DNA of 64,000 bases from Gracilariopsis chorda. Taxonomy: Eukaryota > Rhodophyta > Florideophyceae > Gracilariales > Gracilariaceae. This document shows positions 9,761 through 19,325 of this stretch, piece by piece; within the stretch, counting starts at the first letter, position 1; each line of letters begins with the position of its first letter. The translations under genes and the position numbers were made by a program. The notes under the pieces were generated by a model, which was given only the letters and a program-made list of their open reading frames with translations, was not told the origin of the DNA and did no database searches. The stretch lies in contig NBIV01000115.1 in NCBI GenBank assembly GCA_003194525.1, positions 62,001 to 126,000 on the forward strand, given 5' to 3'.

Positions 9761-11079
9761 TTGGGACTGCTCCTCTTCCCGAGCTTTCGGAACTGCCCTG
9801 TAAGGGGTTGTGCAACCGGTCGCGCACCGGGGATTAAATCGATCCGGTGTTCCGTTGCATTAATCTCGCCAAGCGAGCCATCCCACATTGTGGTCAATTC
9901 CCGTAACATAGTATGGAGTTTTTCGCGGTGCGACTCTGGCACGTGGCTGAAGTCCAGCGCTTCAAGTGCTTTTTCCGGATCAATCCGGTCGTTGCTCGAT
10001 GGAGCATTGTCCTGTGGAACAGGTGTGGTTCGCAATTCCGAGTTACTCGGTATGTTCGACGCTGAAGTAGCGGTTTCCTCCCCCTCCTTAGACTTGACGT
10101 CTTCGGACGGCGGGGCGAACTCCTCAGAAGAGGTGGTAACTCCGAGTACATCGGCGGCTGTCATCTTTGTTAGCAGCATTCCCATAGGATGGGGGGTTAC
10201 ACTCCCAATTACTTGGTGTTTCACCAGATACTGGGGGTGTTTGCCAAGGTTGGCAACCAATATCCGGAAAGGAACATCCGGGGAAATGGAGACAATTCCA
10301 TTAGCCAGCGCCAGCTGGGATTTCTCGTACAACGAGGCGAGGGGTTGTATAACCCGAAGACCGTGTTGACGGGAATTTACCTGCACCCAGACTTGGGACT
10401 CAGCCGGTATAGAAACCGAGGCAGCGACGCGGAGCTTGGTGGACTCGCGGGACGCGGGCGGTGGTTCCTGCGCAGCAGGGAGCGGAACTTGTTTCCGAGA
10501 GGACCGCTTTAGCGGGCGGCGAACAATCGGAACCGACAATCCGTCGTCAAGTTCTACACGCCTGAGGCGGGGCCTGATTGCGTCGACAAATCTGTCGCAG
10601 TAATCACATCCCAGTATCACTGGTGCTGCCAATGAACGGCAAACGATGAAGTCCAACTTCACCACAGAGGTACCAAGTCTCACGACGAGGTCCACTGTGC
10701 CCACCGTTTGTAACGGATTGTTGTTCGCATCCGAAATGTCGGGGGCCGTGTCAGAGCGGATATGCGACCGCACAAGCGGGGGTAACAATGATTCCACAAC
10801 AAAGTTGGGGCCTGCACCTGTATCCAGGACGGTGAGAAACCTCACCATAAACTGGGGGTCAAGGCCAAGGTCGGCATAGACCTTATAATTGCGCTTGGCC
10901 AAGACCAAGACTCTACCGGGAATCCGGGGATTTTTACTCCGTAATAACGGGCGACGCAACACACCGAGGTGCGCAGAGTCCGCGTCAGCGGTGTCTTGCC
11001 TCGAGAGGACTTTCACCGGGGAGCGAGGCGAGGACGCCTCGGGCGCCAACAGCCTCGTTCTTGAGGACGCCTCTCCCAA
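9733..11079 (-). CDS. Retropepsin-like aspartic protease and RT N-terminus
   Basis: A 448-codon frame with the active-site motif FLTVLDTGAGPNFV (DTG at about 86-88) and the later ILGCDYCDRFVD, equivalent to the conserved ILG(C/M)D motif of retroviral-type proteases. The C-terminal part (LRELTTMWDGSLGEINATEHRIDL, then GARPVAQP) is the leader into RT. At about 9803-9808 the RT frame continues one base back (-1), within a CCCC run, and becomes the pol frame. Either one base was lost here or ribosomes shift. It is in the same frame as the zinc-knuckle and capsid frames upstream. Confidence 0.85.
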   Translation of the reverse strand: MGEASSRTRLLAPEASSPRSPVKVLSRQDTADADSAHLGVLRRPLLRSKNPRIPGRVLVLAKRNYKVYADLGLDPQFMVRFLTVLDTGAGPNFVVESLLPPLVRSHIRSDTAPDISDANNNPLQTVGTVDLVVRLGTSVVKLDFIVCRSLAAPVILGCDYCDRFVDAIRPRLRRVELDDGLSVPIVRRPLKRSSRKQVPLPAAQEPPPASRESTKLRVAASVSIPAESQVWVQVNSRQHGLRVIQPLASLYEKSQLALANGIVSISPDVPFRILVANLGKHPQYLVKHQVIGSVTPHPMGMLLTKMTAADVLGVTTSSEEFAPPSEDVKSKEGEETATSASNIPSNSELRTTPVPQDNAPSSNDRIDPEKALEALDFSHVPESHREKLHTMLRELTTMWDGSLGEINATEHRIDLIPGARPVAQPLTGQFRKLGKRSSPKWTRCSAQV

Positions 11080-11277
11080 AGGGGAGACTCCCTCAGTTAG
11101 TTTTCCGCCTTCGGCGGTGGGTTGGTTTCCTCGACAACGAGTGCTTCATCCCGTTGACGGGGGTTTCTATCCGCATAAGCGGGGTTGCAACGGATGGTTG
11201 CGTGATCTCCCGAATCGGGGTGTATGAAAGCTTGCCGCGCACGCGGGGTCTGTGGTAGGGCATGGGAAAAGTCCGTT

Positions 11278-11604
11278 TTAGCACGGAGGTAGGAAGCCGT
11301 CGGGACGGAACGTTTTCTCCTCTGGAGTGAGGGCCTCATAATTTGCCACCACCTTGGCCATATCCTTCAGTGAACAAATACACTGAGGGGAGGTATGGCC
11401 ATGGGCATAGCACAGGTGGCAAATGAGAGCCAGCACCGCGACACGCGGATTATTATTCCGAGTATCGGAGAAGCGAACCACAAGGGCGGGTGTCAGTCCA
11501 TCCAGGCCGTTGATAACGGGATTGACCGTTTGAAAACGGGAGTCGTTGGGGTTGAACCCGACTGTTACCACCGTATAGAACGGGATCTTCTGTTCCCGTA
11601 TCAT
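11278..11604 (-). CDS. Gag nucleocapsid segment with zinc knuckle
   Basis: This frame contains CHLCYAHGHTSPQC, a retroviral-type CX2CX4HX4C zinc knuckle, followed by a KDMAKVVANYEALTPEE helix. It is the nucleocapsid part of gag, which binds element RNA during packaging. It is in frame with the capsid segment (11665-12423) and the protease, but stop codons separate them. Between about 11838 and 11453 the coding sense runs in the -1 frame, so two compensating indels have hit gag. Confidence 0.75.
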   Translation of the reverse strand: MIREQKIPFYTVVTVGFNPNDSRFQTVNPVINGLDGLTPALVVRFSDTRNNNPRVAVLALICHLCYAHGHTSPQCICSLKDMAKVVANYEALTPEEKTFRPDGFLPPC

Positions 11605-11664
11605 GGGTCATCTCCGTCGTTGATGGCAAATCACTGGTGGGTATCGACACACCATCCCCCTGCG

Positions 11665-12423
11665 CTAAATGCACGGTATCAAATCCCTGTCCAGGGTTCC
11701 CATCCGCGGTGAGCGGGAGAGAGGAAGCTTCGCTTTCCAGCAACAACGCCTTGGCGGATTTAGACCGATTGTTCGGAGTTCTTGCACGAAGTGCATCCCC
11801 TTCCGCTCGGGCGTGTTGGACCAGCTCGAGGTAAGTGATCCTCGCTTGTCCTCCCGATAACGGGTAACTAAACTCCGGATTGCCGGGTCAAGACCATCAA
11901 TGAACATGGTACTGCGCTCCCCAGCGGGGTATACGTTACCACATCTGTGGAAAGCCTTGTTAAGGCGCACCGAGTAATCGGTCTCGGTCTCTCCAGCACG
12001 CTGGCGTGTATCTCGCAAAGCGAGGATAGCCTGCTGAATAGCGGTGTTGGTGGCGTAGGAGCGCAGAAGATACTGCACAGCCTCCGGCCAGAAAGTAACT
12101 CCTCCCTCGGAGGCGCGAGAAGATCCTCTGACAGAGGTGTATTGGTCCTCCGCCACTCCCCGTAAGAAATAAGGTAAAGCCAAATAGGCTTGTCCCTCAT
12201 TCATACCGAGGATATCGGCCTCCGCTACAAAGCGGGATAGGAAATCCAGTACTATGACTGGGTCCTCTCCAGTAAAATACAGGTTGCGGAGCGAGAGCTG
12301 CATTCGCTTAATGCATTCTCGCACCTTTCCCGTACCACGGGGCGTACGTCCAAGTGACGAGTCTTCGAGCCGGTAGTACCGGTATGATAAAAGCGTCCGG
12401 TAATCCGGGTTTGTCGGTTTCAA
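11665..12423 (-). pseudogene. Gag capsid segment, frameshifted
   Basis: Gag capsid with LRELKPTNPDYRTLLSYRYYRLEDSS at the start; coding sense extends a little upstream of 12423 (GRKHPGLREL), matching the plus-strand fragment at 2144. It continues through EGQAYLALPYFLRGVAEDQY and ETDYSVRLNKAFHRCGNVYPAGER. Near 11838 the true frame moves to -1 (TYLELVQHARAEGDALRAR), matching FELVQDAQAEEGS in the plus-strand relative. The last ~55 residues of the open frame are therefore out of phase. No domain name can be given beyond LTR-retrotransposon gag. Confidence 0.75.
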
Positions 12424-12730
12424 TTCCCGAAGACCGGGGTGTTTTCTTCCCTTCTGGCGGTTCGGACCACACCTTCAGTGGCCGATGACCGCTTCGAGCG
12501 GGAGGAGTAGCCTCGCTTCTCGTCCTCCGAGTCGGAGTCCGAGGAGCTCGAGCTAGCCGAATGGTTTCGGGATGAGTCCGACGATGTCGAAGAATCGGAG
12601 TCCGAATATTTTCGGTGGTGTTTCCGTCGATGACGGCGTTTCTTCTTCCCAGCAAGCTGGTCGTTGTACGATGCCTCGTTTACCGGATCACCGGGGATGG
12701 TTTGTCCATGAGGACGAACTGCTCCAGCGT

Positions 12731-13270
12731 CTACAGGCGGGCACCAATCCGATCAAATCGGGCTTCAACTCCTTCGATGAAGGCGGCGGGTTGTCCCAAA
12801 CTCTCCAACACGGAGTTGACGTCAGACCGTAAAATACGGAGTTCCTCGGCGACCTCCTTTACGGTGGTTGCCGAGACCACCTCTTGGAGGGATTTTAGTT
12901 CCCCTACAAGGGTGTCATGGGCGGTCCACAGAGCGCGGACCTGGGATTCCAGGGAAGTCCCCTGGAGGGTGTTATCGCCCGTTCCACGGGGGCTTGAAGC
13001 CGCGACAGCGGTAGCAGGGCGGGGTGCCTGGGGCACTGCGGCAACAGCCGGAGTCGATGCTGCATTCCCTTGCGGGGGTGATAACGAGGGCAAAAGGAGG
13101 TTCCGGGGTTCCCGGTCGGGGGTATCATTCCGCGATGAAGCGGCGCCAGTACGGCTGGAACTTTTCCGTATAGGGATAGGGGGTACGAACCGAACTTCGG
13201 AAGTGTCCGCGTTGTCGCGGGAGCGACTACGCGTAACCACTGGCTCCGTATCGGAGGCATTTCTCGACAT
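12731..13270 (-). CDS. Gag N-terminal segment
   Basis: A 179-codon frame starting 108 bases after the 5' LTR, the expected place for the gag start. Residues 1-100 are arginine/serine/proline/alanine-rich and likely disordered. Residues 105-175 (LESQVRALWTAHDTLVGELKSLQEVV and onward) have a heptad-like pattern consistent with a coiled coil. A stop separates it from the serine-rich linker and capsid segment, which lie in other frames. Confidence 0.65.
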   Translation of the reverse strand: MSRNASDTEPVVTRSRSRDNADTSEVRFVPPIPIRKSSSRTGAASSRNDTPDREPRNLLLPSLSPPQGNAASTPAVAAVPQAPRPATAVAASSPRGTGDNTLQGTSLESQVRALWTAHDTLVGELKSLQEVVSATTVKEVAEELRILRSDVNSVLESLGQPAAFIEGVEARFDRIGARL

Positions 13271-13350
13271 GAGAAAATACCGTTACGACGGGAAACGATC
13301 ACGGAACTTCCGGTAAATAAAAACAAACCTCGTAAGAGGGAAAACAAAAA

Positions 13351-13372
13351 TCGATTCTAGGTCGGGAGACCA
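13351..13372 (-). promoter_or_regulatory. Primer binding site of family A element
   Basis: On the + strand this 22 bp stretch reads as the 3' end of a tRNA: T-loop residues, a 5-nt T-stem strand (CTAGG), a 7-nt acceptor strand (TCGGGAG), discriminator A, then CCA. On the minus strand it starts TGGTCTCCCGACC, five bases after the LTR end, as expected for a minus-strand primer site. The tRNA species cannot be named from this stretch. The neighbouring LTR at 15758-16224 is preceded by nearly the same site. Confidence 0.8.
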
Positions 13373-13377
13373 CTTTA

Positions 13378-14194
13378 TGGTGCAATGCCCCAAAGGGGAA
13401 AAACACCGAAAGACGTTCGGGATCTTCCTCTCACGAGGTGAACCCAGTTGGGTAGAGCCCTCCCAGAGGTGTCACGGCGAAGTCGGTTTGTAAGACCAGG
13501 AACACCTGTTGCGACTCGCGCAGGGAGGTGAAGGCGAAGAATCGGTATCCGCATGAGCGGGGTGTGATCCTCAGTAGAGGTATGTTTCCACGTAAGTGGG
13601 GGTGTGTGAGCGGATGCGCACACGAGGGCCGCGGATAGCGGGAGGTGCTACCCTAAAAAGGGAAAAAGGAAGGGCGAAGAGGAGAAAAAGAGGGCGAAGT
13701 GAGTCGCGAGAGCGACGGGGACGAACGGCGATGCCGGTAACAATATCCCTATACAGGGCGAAACACCAATGCAATTGGAACAATTATACTCCCAGTGATG
13801 GGTCCCTTTAGATGTGCAAGGGGGTTAGATGTCCCGTGGTTTACGGCGTTTCCCTCCAAGGAGGAGTAGAGCACGCGCGCAAGCGGTAACAACTAGAGCC
13901 AATTCCCCAGGTTGGGTTCCCTTGTTGGGGATGGTTTACTGGTGCGACGGCAGTGCGCCGTCGCACTAAGTACTAGCTTCCCAGAAATGGGTGTGAAAAT
14001 AATAAATAATATTAACTAAAATACTCCACATTTCGTGGCAACATCCACTACTGTGGCCAACCGCCAATTGACCCAAAACCGTGTCCCACGTGTCCATATC
14101 CACCATAGTGGGGCGTAGTTCATATACACACTACACAACCGATAATATCGGGAAAGCGTTCAAGTACCAAGAATCCCTCCCTGAGGGCGTTGCA
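13378..14194 (-). repeat. 5' LTR of family A element
   Basis: An 817 bp terminal repeat matching 4445-5259. For the minus-strand element this is the upstream LTR that would carry the promoter. The PBS lies immediately downstream on the minus strand (13372-13351). The sequence outside the LTR (CTTCAAG after 14194) does not repeat the sequence before 4445, so no target-site duplication can be shown. Confidence 0.92.
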
Positions 14195-15757
14195 CTTCAA
14201 GAAAACACATTTCTACACCTATCGGCTTTTCTCCAAAAGTTGTTGGCGGGTCCCTCTCGGTCATGTTAGAGCTTAGCCTGTAAAAAATCACGTCCTGATG
14301 TGCGTCCATGATGACGTCATCCGTCGCATAGGTTTCCAGTTGGTAGTGCAGAACCTCAGGGTGGGACCTAAGGAGCTCCCGGTTCGTTACGTCGACGGGG
14401 TCGTCAGTCCCAGAGATCTTCAAACCACATGGTCGTGCGCGTGCCCATGGACGAAAAACTGAAAGAGACACCCAGCGCCACCCTCATGTACGCCGTTCCA
14501 GTTGCAGGCCGTACGGAACAGACTAAGAAACCTAAGGATACAAATGCGTTCGGATCCCGAAAAGTTTTAATTAAGGTTAGCTGGATCCCTTTGGCTGGCC
14601 TCGTAGCCTTTTTGGCCACAGAGGAGGAGTACCATTTGAAACGATCATCCAAGTGGTACTTGCGGTAATCCAATGCTCTCTTAAATAGTTCATCGGTTGT
14701 TACAAAAGGTTGGAGGCGTCGAACAGCCTCCTCGTCCGTCTCGGAGCCACTGGAACTCGATGAACCCGAATCGGAATCGCTACCGCTGGAGTCCCTACGG
14801 CTTTTTATCTGCTCTTTGACTTCTTCTTTCGGCTCCTTCTCTTCTTCCTTCGGTCTGATATTCGCGCTACCATTGGCAGCTCTTCATCTTCTGTCGCAAA
14901 CCCAATGGCGGCATGGGGATTCTGGACTACTCGGTACCTCACGGGTTGCACATCCATAAGGCCTTCTTGTCGAGCGATGTCCGTAATGTCCCCTGGGCAT
15001 GAGGCCGATTGGTCTACCTGTGGTTGAGTCCGACGAGGGGCTGACAATACAGCTACTCTCAGGAGTTCGGAACAGGGTTTTCATACGGATACTAATGGAT
15101 TAATTTGAGTTCCGCCCAAGGTGGTCAGCGGGCCTACTCGGGGTGTCACCTCACGTTGGATAACAATAGCAAAGAAGTCGACGGAAGCGTCGGACTCCAG
15201 TATCTTAGGGAGAACTCGTTCTGCCAACTTGTTGGCGTGCTTGGCAAGGGCGATGGAGACTCCGAGATCCACAAGGGCTTCGAGTCGGGCATCGAGCATG
15301 TTGCGAACCTTTGGCCATAGAAGATCTGCAATTACAACTGTAGTATCAGTTCCAATGGTTTCCTGCGGGCCAATCTGTGGTGTGTTAAGCTACGGTACTC
15401 GTCCAGTCGCCCATGGAGTCGTTTAGCCGATGAGACGTCGCGAGAAATCCGTTCATGATTTTCACTTGTGAGAGGAGGATAAACTGTGGCTGCGAGTGGG
15501 TGCTCCATCGAGCACTGGCGCTTTCGCCGGAGGTTCCGGCGGCAAAAGCTGGCGGCGGAAAACTTCCACTGGTTTGACCAACTTATGTGCGGGATTCTTC
15601 TTGGGTGGGTTGATTGTCATCCATAATGGCGGTGCTTTCAGTTCCAGTTCGTCAGTTGTCCAGTTCCAATGGTAGAATTTCTTCGGTTCGTCCTTCAAAG
15701 GGTGCCCTAGATCACTTCCGTGCGGAAATCTATGGTTCTAGGTCGGGAGACGAGAAA
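14195..15757 (-). pseudogene. Truncated Ty3 gag related to family A
   Basis: Minus-strand fragments follow the 5' LTR at 15758-16224. The frame 14673-14404 begins DYRKYHLDDRFKWYSSSVAKKATRPAKG, which parallels SYRYYRLEDSSLG.TPRGTG of family A gag. A lysine/arginine-rich stretch lies at 15047-14805 and another open stretch at 14471-14160. The element ends abruptly at the right LTR of the family A element, so the rest was displaced or deleted. Dense hairpins are not apparent here. Confidence 0.6.
15733..15753 (-). promoter_or_regulatory. Primer binding site next to the 467 bp LTR
   Basis: It matches the family A primer site at 13351-13372 over GGTTCTAGGTCGGGAGA, ending CGA instead of CCA, four bases from the LTR edge. 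The shared tRNA primer ties the two elements to one lineage. Confidence 0.65.
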
Positions 15758-16224
15758 TGTAGTATAGTGAGCACGGGGCACTTACCACGGGGCGAACTCC
15801 AAAGAAACGGGGCCAACGGCGAGGCCAGTGGGACAAAAGCACACTCGGCGGGCGCAATCTATCTTGCCTACAGCAGACGGCGAGCGACGTCGCCACAGCG
15901 TAGAACACTTAATGAAATATAGTAAAACTAACCAAGAGGTTGGCAAGTTGACTCAAGAGGCTCTCTGATTATACCTCAGGAGGAAGGCACATCTCGAGCA
16001 GCCTAAGTACCGGCTGCAAGGCGCCTCTATCTCAAGTGCAGTGCACTGTAATGCCGTGCAACACAAGTACTAACTATACTACCTATGATACAAAAACTAA
16101 TAGTTAGACAAGTAAGCAACCGCTGGAGCCCTGCGAACAGCCACGTATACTACGGCGCCACCGGTCGCGTACTGTATCTAGCCCATGGGGGCTTGATCCT
16201 TTACCTTCTGTTCATTATACTACA
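15758..16224 (-). repeat. LTR of a second family A-type element
   Basis: A 467 bp segment bounded by TGTAGTATAGTGA and TCATTATACTACA, a clear terminal inverted repeat of LTR type (TG...CA). Immediately to its left (15733-15753) is a copy of the tRNA-like primer site TTCTAGGTCGGGAGACGA, with CCA changed to CGA. That makes it the 5' LTR of a minus-strand element whose gag fragments lie at 14195-15757. To its right, family B pol sequence is cut off at 16225, so this LTR element probably inserted into family B. Confidence 0.7.
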
Positions 16225-16229
16225 CTGTA

Positions 16230-17395
16230 GAGGATAGAGCCTGCCTTACTTCTTCTGAGAAAGCACTGCTTTTAGAGAAACACTGCAGGCATCAGTTTGA
16301 ACTACGAAGGGTACATCAAAGTATGGAAATCCCAGGAAGGGAGGTCTCACTAACTTTGCCTTAAGACTCAGAAAAGCGTCATCCATTTCAGATGTCTAGA
16401 GCCACTTTTTCTTTGGTAGCGTGGCTTCCTGCAAGGCAGCGGATGCCTCAGCAAACCTAGGTATGAATCATCGATAGTAACTGACCAGTCCTAGGAAACT
16501 TCTTAGTGCAGTCGCAGATGTTGGAAGTGGGGTTTCTCGTATAGCTTTATTTTTCTCTAGGTCCGTTGCCACTTCCATCTTATCGATGATGTGCCATAAG
16601 AGCTTCACCCGAGGCTGTGCAAAACTACACTTAGCGAACTTCACTTTCAGTCCATGCGAGGCAATCCTGCCAATTACTTTTCCGCAGTGCATTAGATGAT
16701 CACCTGTATTGTAGGAGTGAATGACAGCGTCAAACAAGTAGACGTGGACGGATGATAAGTCCTACAGTACGGCGTCCATCATTCTCTGAAATGTAGCAGA
16801 TGCGTTCATTAATCCAAATGGCATAACTTCAAACTTGAATGTACCGAATCTGCATATAAAATTCGTCATCTCTTAGAATTCTTTGGCCCTTTTCACTTGC
16901 CAATCAATATCCTGAAAACAAATCTAGAGTTGTGAATAGCGAGGATCCACGAAGGTAATCAAACACTTCTTCTATGTGTGGTAATGTCCATCGATCGGAA
17001 TTCCTCTTGGCATTCAATGTACCATAGTCCACGCAAAAATTCGGGCTTTCGTCTTTCTTTGTTACGATTACAATAGGAAAAGACCAGGCAGAGTTTGCTG
17101 GTGTGAAGATTCCTGCACGAAGCATTTTATCAATGTGTTTTCTTACCACATCATTATCTCGCGGTGGGAGACGTCTTGCCCGAAACGTTAAAGGTTCTGG
17201 ATCCTTCTGTTCGAATGAGTGCCCGAATGGGACATCAGCAGGTCTAAAGTCTTCCAAAGACCAAGCAGTGGCCTTTGAGTCTATCAGTGTTGCGGAGAGC
17301 TGCATTTGTTCGCTTTTCGAGATATGCTTGACCTTTGTCGCAAGTAGTCTTGGTTCTAGGTCTTTCTCTTCTTCTGCCAGGTTCAGCACATACAA
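16230..17395 (-). pseudogene. Family B reverse transcriptase
   Basis: The frame 17395-16904 carries the RT entry (VRKHIDKMLRAGIFTPANSAWSFPIVIVTKKD), FCVDYGTLNA and LFTTLDLFSGY. After a frame break come MPFGLMNASATFQRMMDAV and 16737-16468 with RSFLGLVSYYR. The catalytic motif, normally YLDD, reads YLFD: the first aspartate is replaced by phenylalanine at 16732-16734. Stops interrupt the palm region. It is the typical Ty3/gypsy RT but inactive. Confidence 0.85.
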
Positions 17396-17475
17396 CTCTT
17401 CTTCCTCAATATCACTATCTTCATCTTAGTGTAAGAACTGGGGGATGGACTCTTCCCCTTCACCCTCACCATTCA

Positions 17476-17982
17476 TCATGGGGTGAGATTGATCTCCTTC
17501 GCAAGAGCAAAAACAAGCTCCTTATCCTCGTCTCCTTCCAAGCTGGAAGACTCTGGATATATCTCTGAGCCTGAGGTGAAGTACTCACTGTCGGTCTCGG
17601 ATCCTTCCATATAGGGAATACGTTCATCGTACTCTAGATCTAATACGTATTTGTTTTCTTCTGTAGTCACGGTCACAGTATGATTTGCCATGTCAATGCA
17701 AGCTTGAATGTTCGCCAAGGTTAGGGAACCAATACTCACTTCCACCGGTGGGTCATCCACAACTAGAAAGTTAAGCAGAGTTCTAGACTCCTTGTACAGC
17801 ACAGGAACGTCTTTGACGACATCTCGCACTACATTAAAGCTTCCGTTGGCGACTTTAATCTTGCACATCGTCGCTTCTGGTGCGAGAGTATAATCTTCCA
17901 TTATAGAAGTGGAGAAATGGTTTGGAACGGCTCCTGAGTCTAGAAGTGCGTTGAATTTGGTTTCGAACAACTTCAGTCTCAC
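17476..17982 (-). pseudogene. Family B aspartic protease
   Basis: A 168-codon open frame with the retropepsin-like active site FNALLDSGAVPNHFS near residue 11, then VVRDVVKDVPVLY, LNFLVVDDPPVEVSIGSLTLANIQ and an acidic serine-rich tail (about 130-160). The catalytic DSG is intact in this copy. It is a fragment of gag-pol, separated from RT by about 80 bases with a stop. Confidence 0.8.
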
Positions 17983-18229
17983 AAATTTTAGTCTTCGAGT
18001 AGTTCTGGGCCTATGGGCGACAGCAACTTTCTAGCATTCTTAACAAACATTTTCTGAATCTATCTTTTCCCCTCTTCGGAATCTCCGCAGAGCAGTTGAC
18101 CAGACGTGAGTCTACATGAAGCATTCGCCAGCTCGATAAGCTTTTAATGTCTTACAAAGTCCGAAAATCCATCTTTTCGGGTATTCTGGGCCTTCTTCCC
18201 GGCTGGTTTGCAAGAGTTTGGCTTAGTCC

Positions 18230-19325
18230 TCTTTCAACGTGATAAAGCTTTCGTAAGGTCGATGATAGGACCTACCAGAGGTTTCAGCAACTTATCAACC
18301 GCCATTATTTCCGTATTTGGCTGCTTTGGCACTGTAATGCTCTCAGAATTTCTCTTTGTAACATTAACAGAATCTTCTTCTGCAATGCCGTCTATCACTA
18401 TCCCAATTATGTAATCTTTATCTTTTCCAGGATCTTTTCGTTTATCTACTTCTGCTTTCAAGGGTTTGTCTTCTGCATAGATGGCATGATTTGGTATCTA
18501 TGGCCTTGATCAACAAGTACCTTCCGATTGCCTTTTATTTTCCGCATCGTGGGCATATAATATTCCGGTGCGGATTCTTTTGACAGCGATATTCCTCATG
18601 ACCTGGCTTGTGGCAAAACGAAAAGGCACGAACGTTGTTCTCTTCGTTCGAAGCTGGTTTCTACGTAACCAAAAGCCTCAAACCGACTATATGAGAAAAG
18701 GTAAGTTCTTCTACCTTACTTTTTTGTTAATCCACGGTAATTTCATGGTGACGCAGAATCCTAATAGCATAATTTTCCTTATCTTCTTCTCTCCCATTTC
18801 CAATATTGGCTTGACTGAAAGTTTCTTGGCAACAAAAATAGTCTAGAATCGTACGCTTGAGAGAATTGTATTCAATTGGGACTTTTAGCAATACATACTG
18901 AGCCAAGCCCATATTCTCCATGACTGCCTTTGTTAGCAGTCCAAACTTTTCTTCGTCCTTCAAGTTCATTTTTTTGAATTAATGTCCATGTGAGTTAAGA
19001 ACAATGTCATATCGAAGGGTAAAAACTTGCAATTTGTGGCTCCAAGGGTATAATCCTTCTGACTGATAACGTACAAGAGCTCTTGAATCAGTAGTTGCTC
19101 GACGGCAGCGTAATTGTGTATGTTCTGGATTAATTGCGCTATCTGTGCATAAATATCTTAGTAGAAGTCAAAAGTTTTTCTTATCAAACATGGCAAAAGC
19201 TATGTTGCTTTTTATTAATCATTAGCATCTTTGACTATAAAATTATCAAAAAAGAAGAAGAACTTGACAAAATTGGAGTCAGGATCACTACAGAACACAA
19301 TTGCTGAAAACAACGACATAGTTCT
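18230..19325 (-). pseudogene. Family B gag
   Basis: Broken frames contain an N-terminus near 19322 (MSLFSAIVF, then FVKFFFFFDNFIVKDAND). A middle part at 18969-18727 reads NLKDEEKFGLLTKAVMENMGLAQYVLL, and a later segment at 18461-18234 reads KDYIIGIVIDGIAEEDSVNVTKRN. Each has a counterpart in the plus-strand copy at 26528-27700. It is assigned to gag by its place upstream of the protease. Confidence 0.7.

Larger units (their letters stand above)
4445..14194 (-). mobile_element. Ty3/gypsy LTR retrotransposon, family A (chromovirus-like)
   Basis: A 9.75 kb element bounded by two similar LTRs (TG...CA). On the minus strand the order is 5' LTR, PBS, gag, zinc knuckle, aspartic protease, RT, RNase H, integrase, low-complexity tail, chromodomain, PPT, 3' LTR. 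This is the Ty3/gypsy gene order, and the chromodomain points to the chromovirus branch. The LTRs differ at roughly 4-5 percent of positions by eye, so the insertion is not very recent. No target-site duplication was found at the outer edges. Gag is split over several frames, so this copy is probably not autonomous. The whole element carries dense short hairpins. Confidence 0.93.

Noticed and set aside
9800-9810. Canonical -1 slippery heptamer at the protease-pol junction
   Set aside because: The CCCC run does not fit X-XXY-YYZ in the reading phase; a simple base loss is equally likely.
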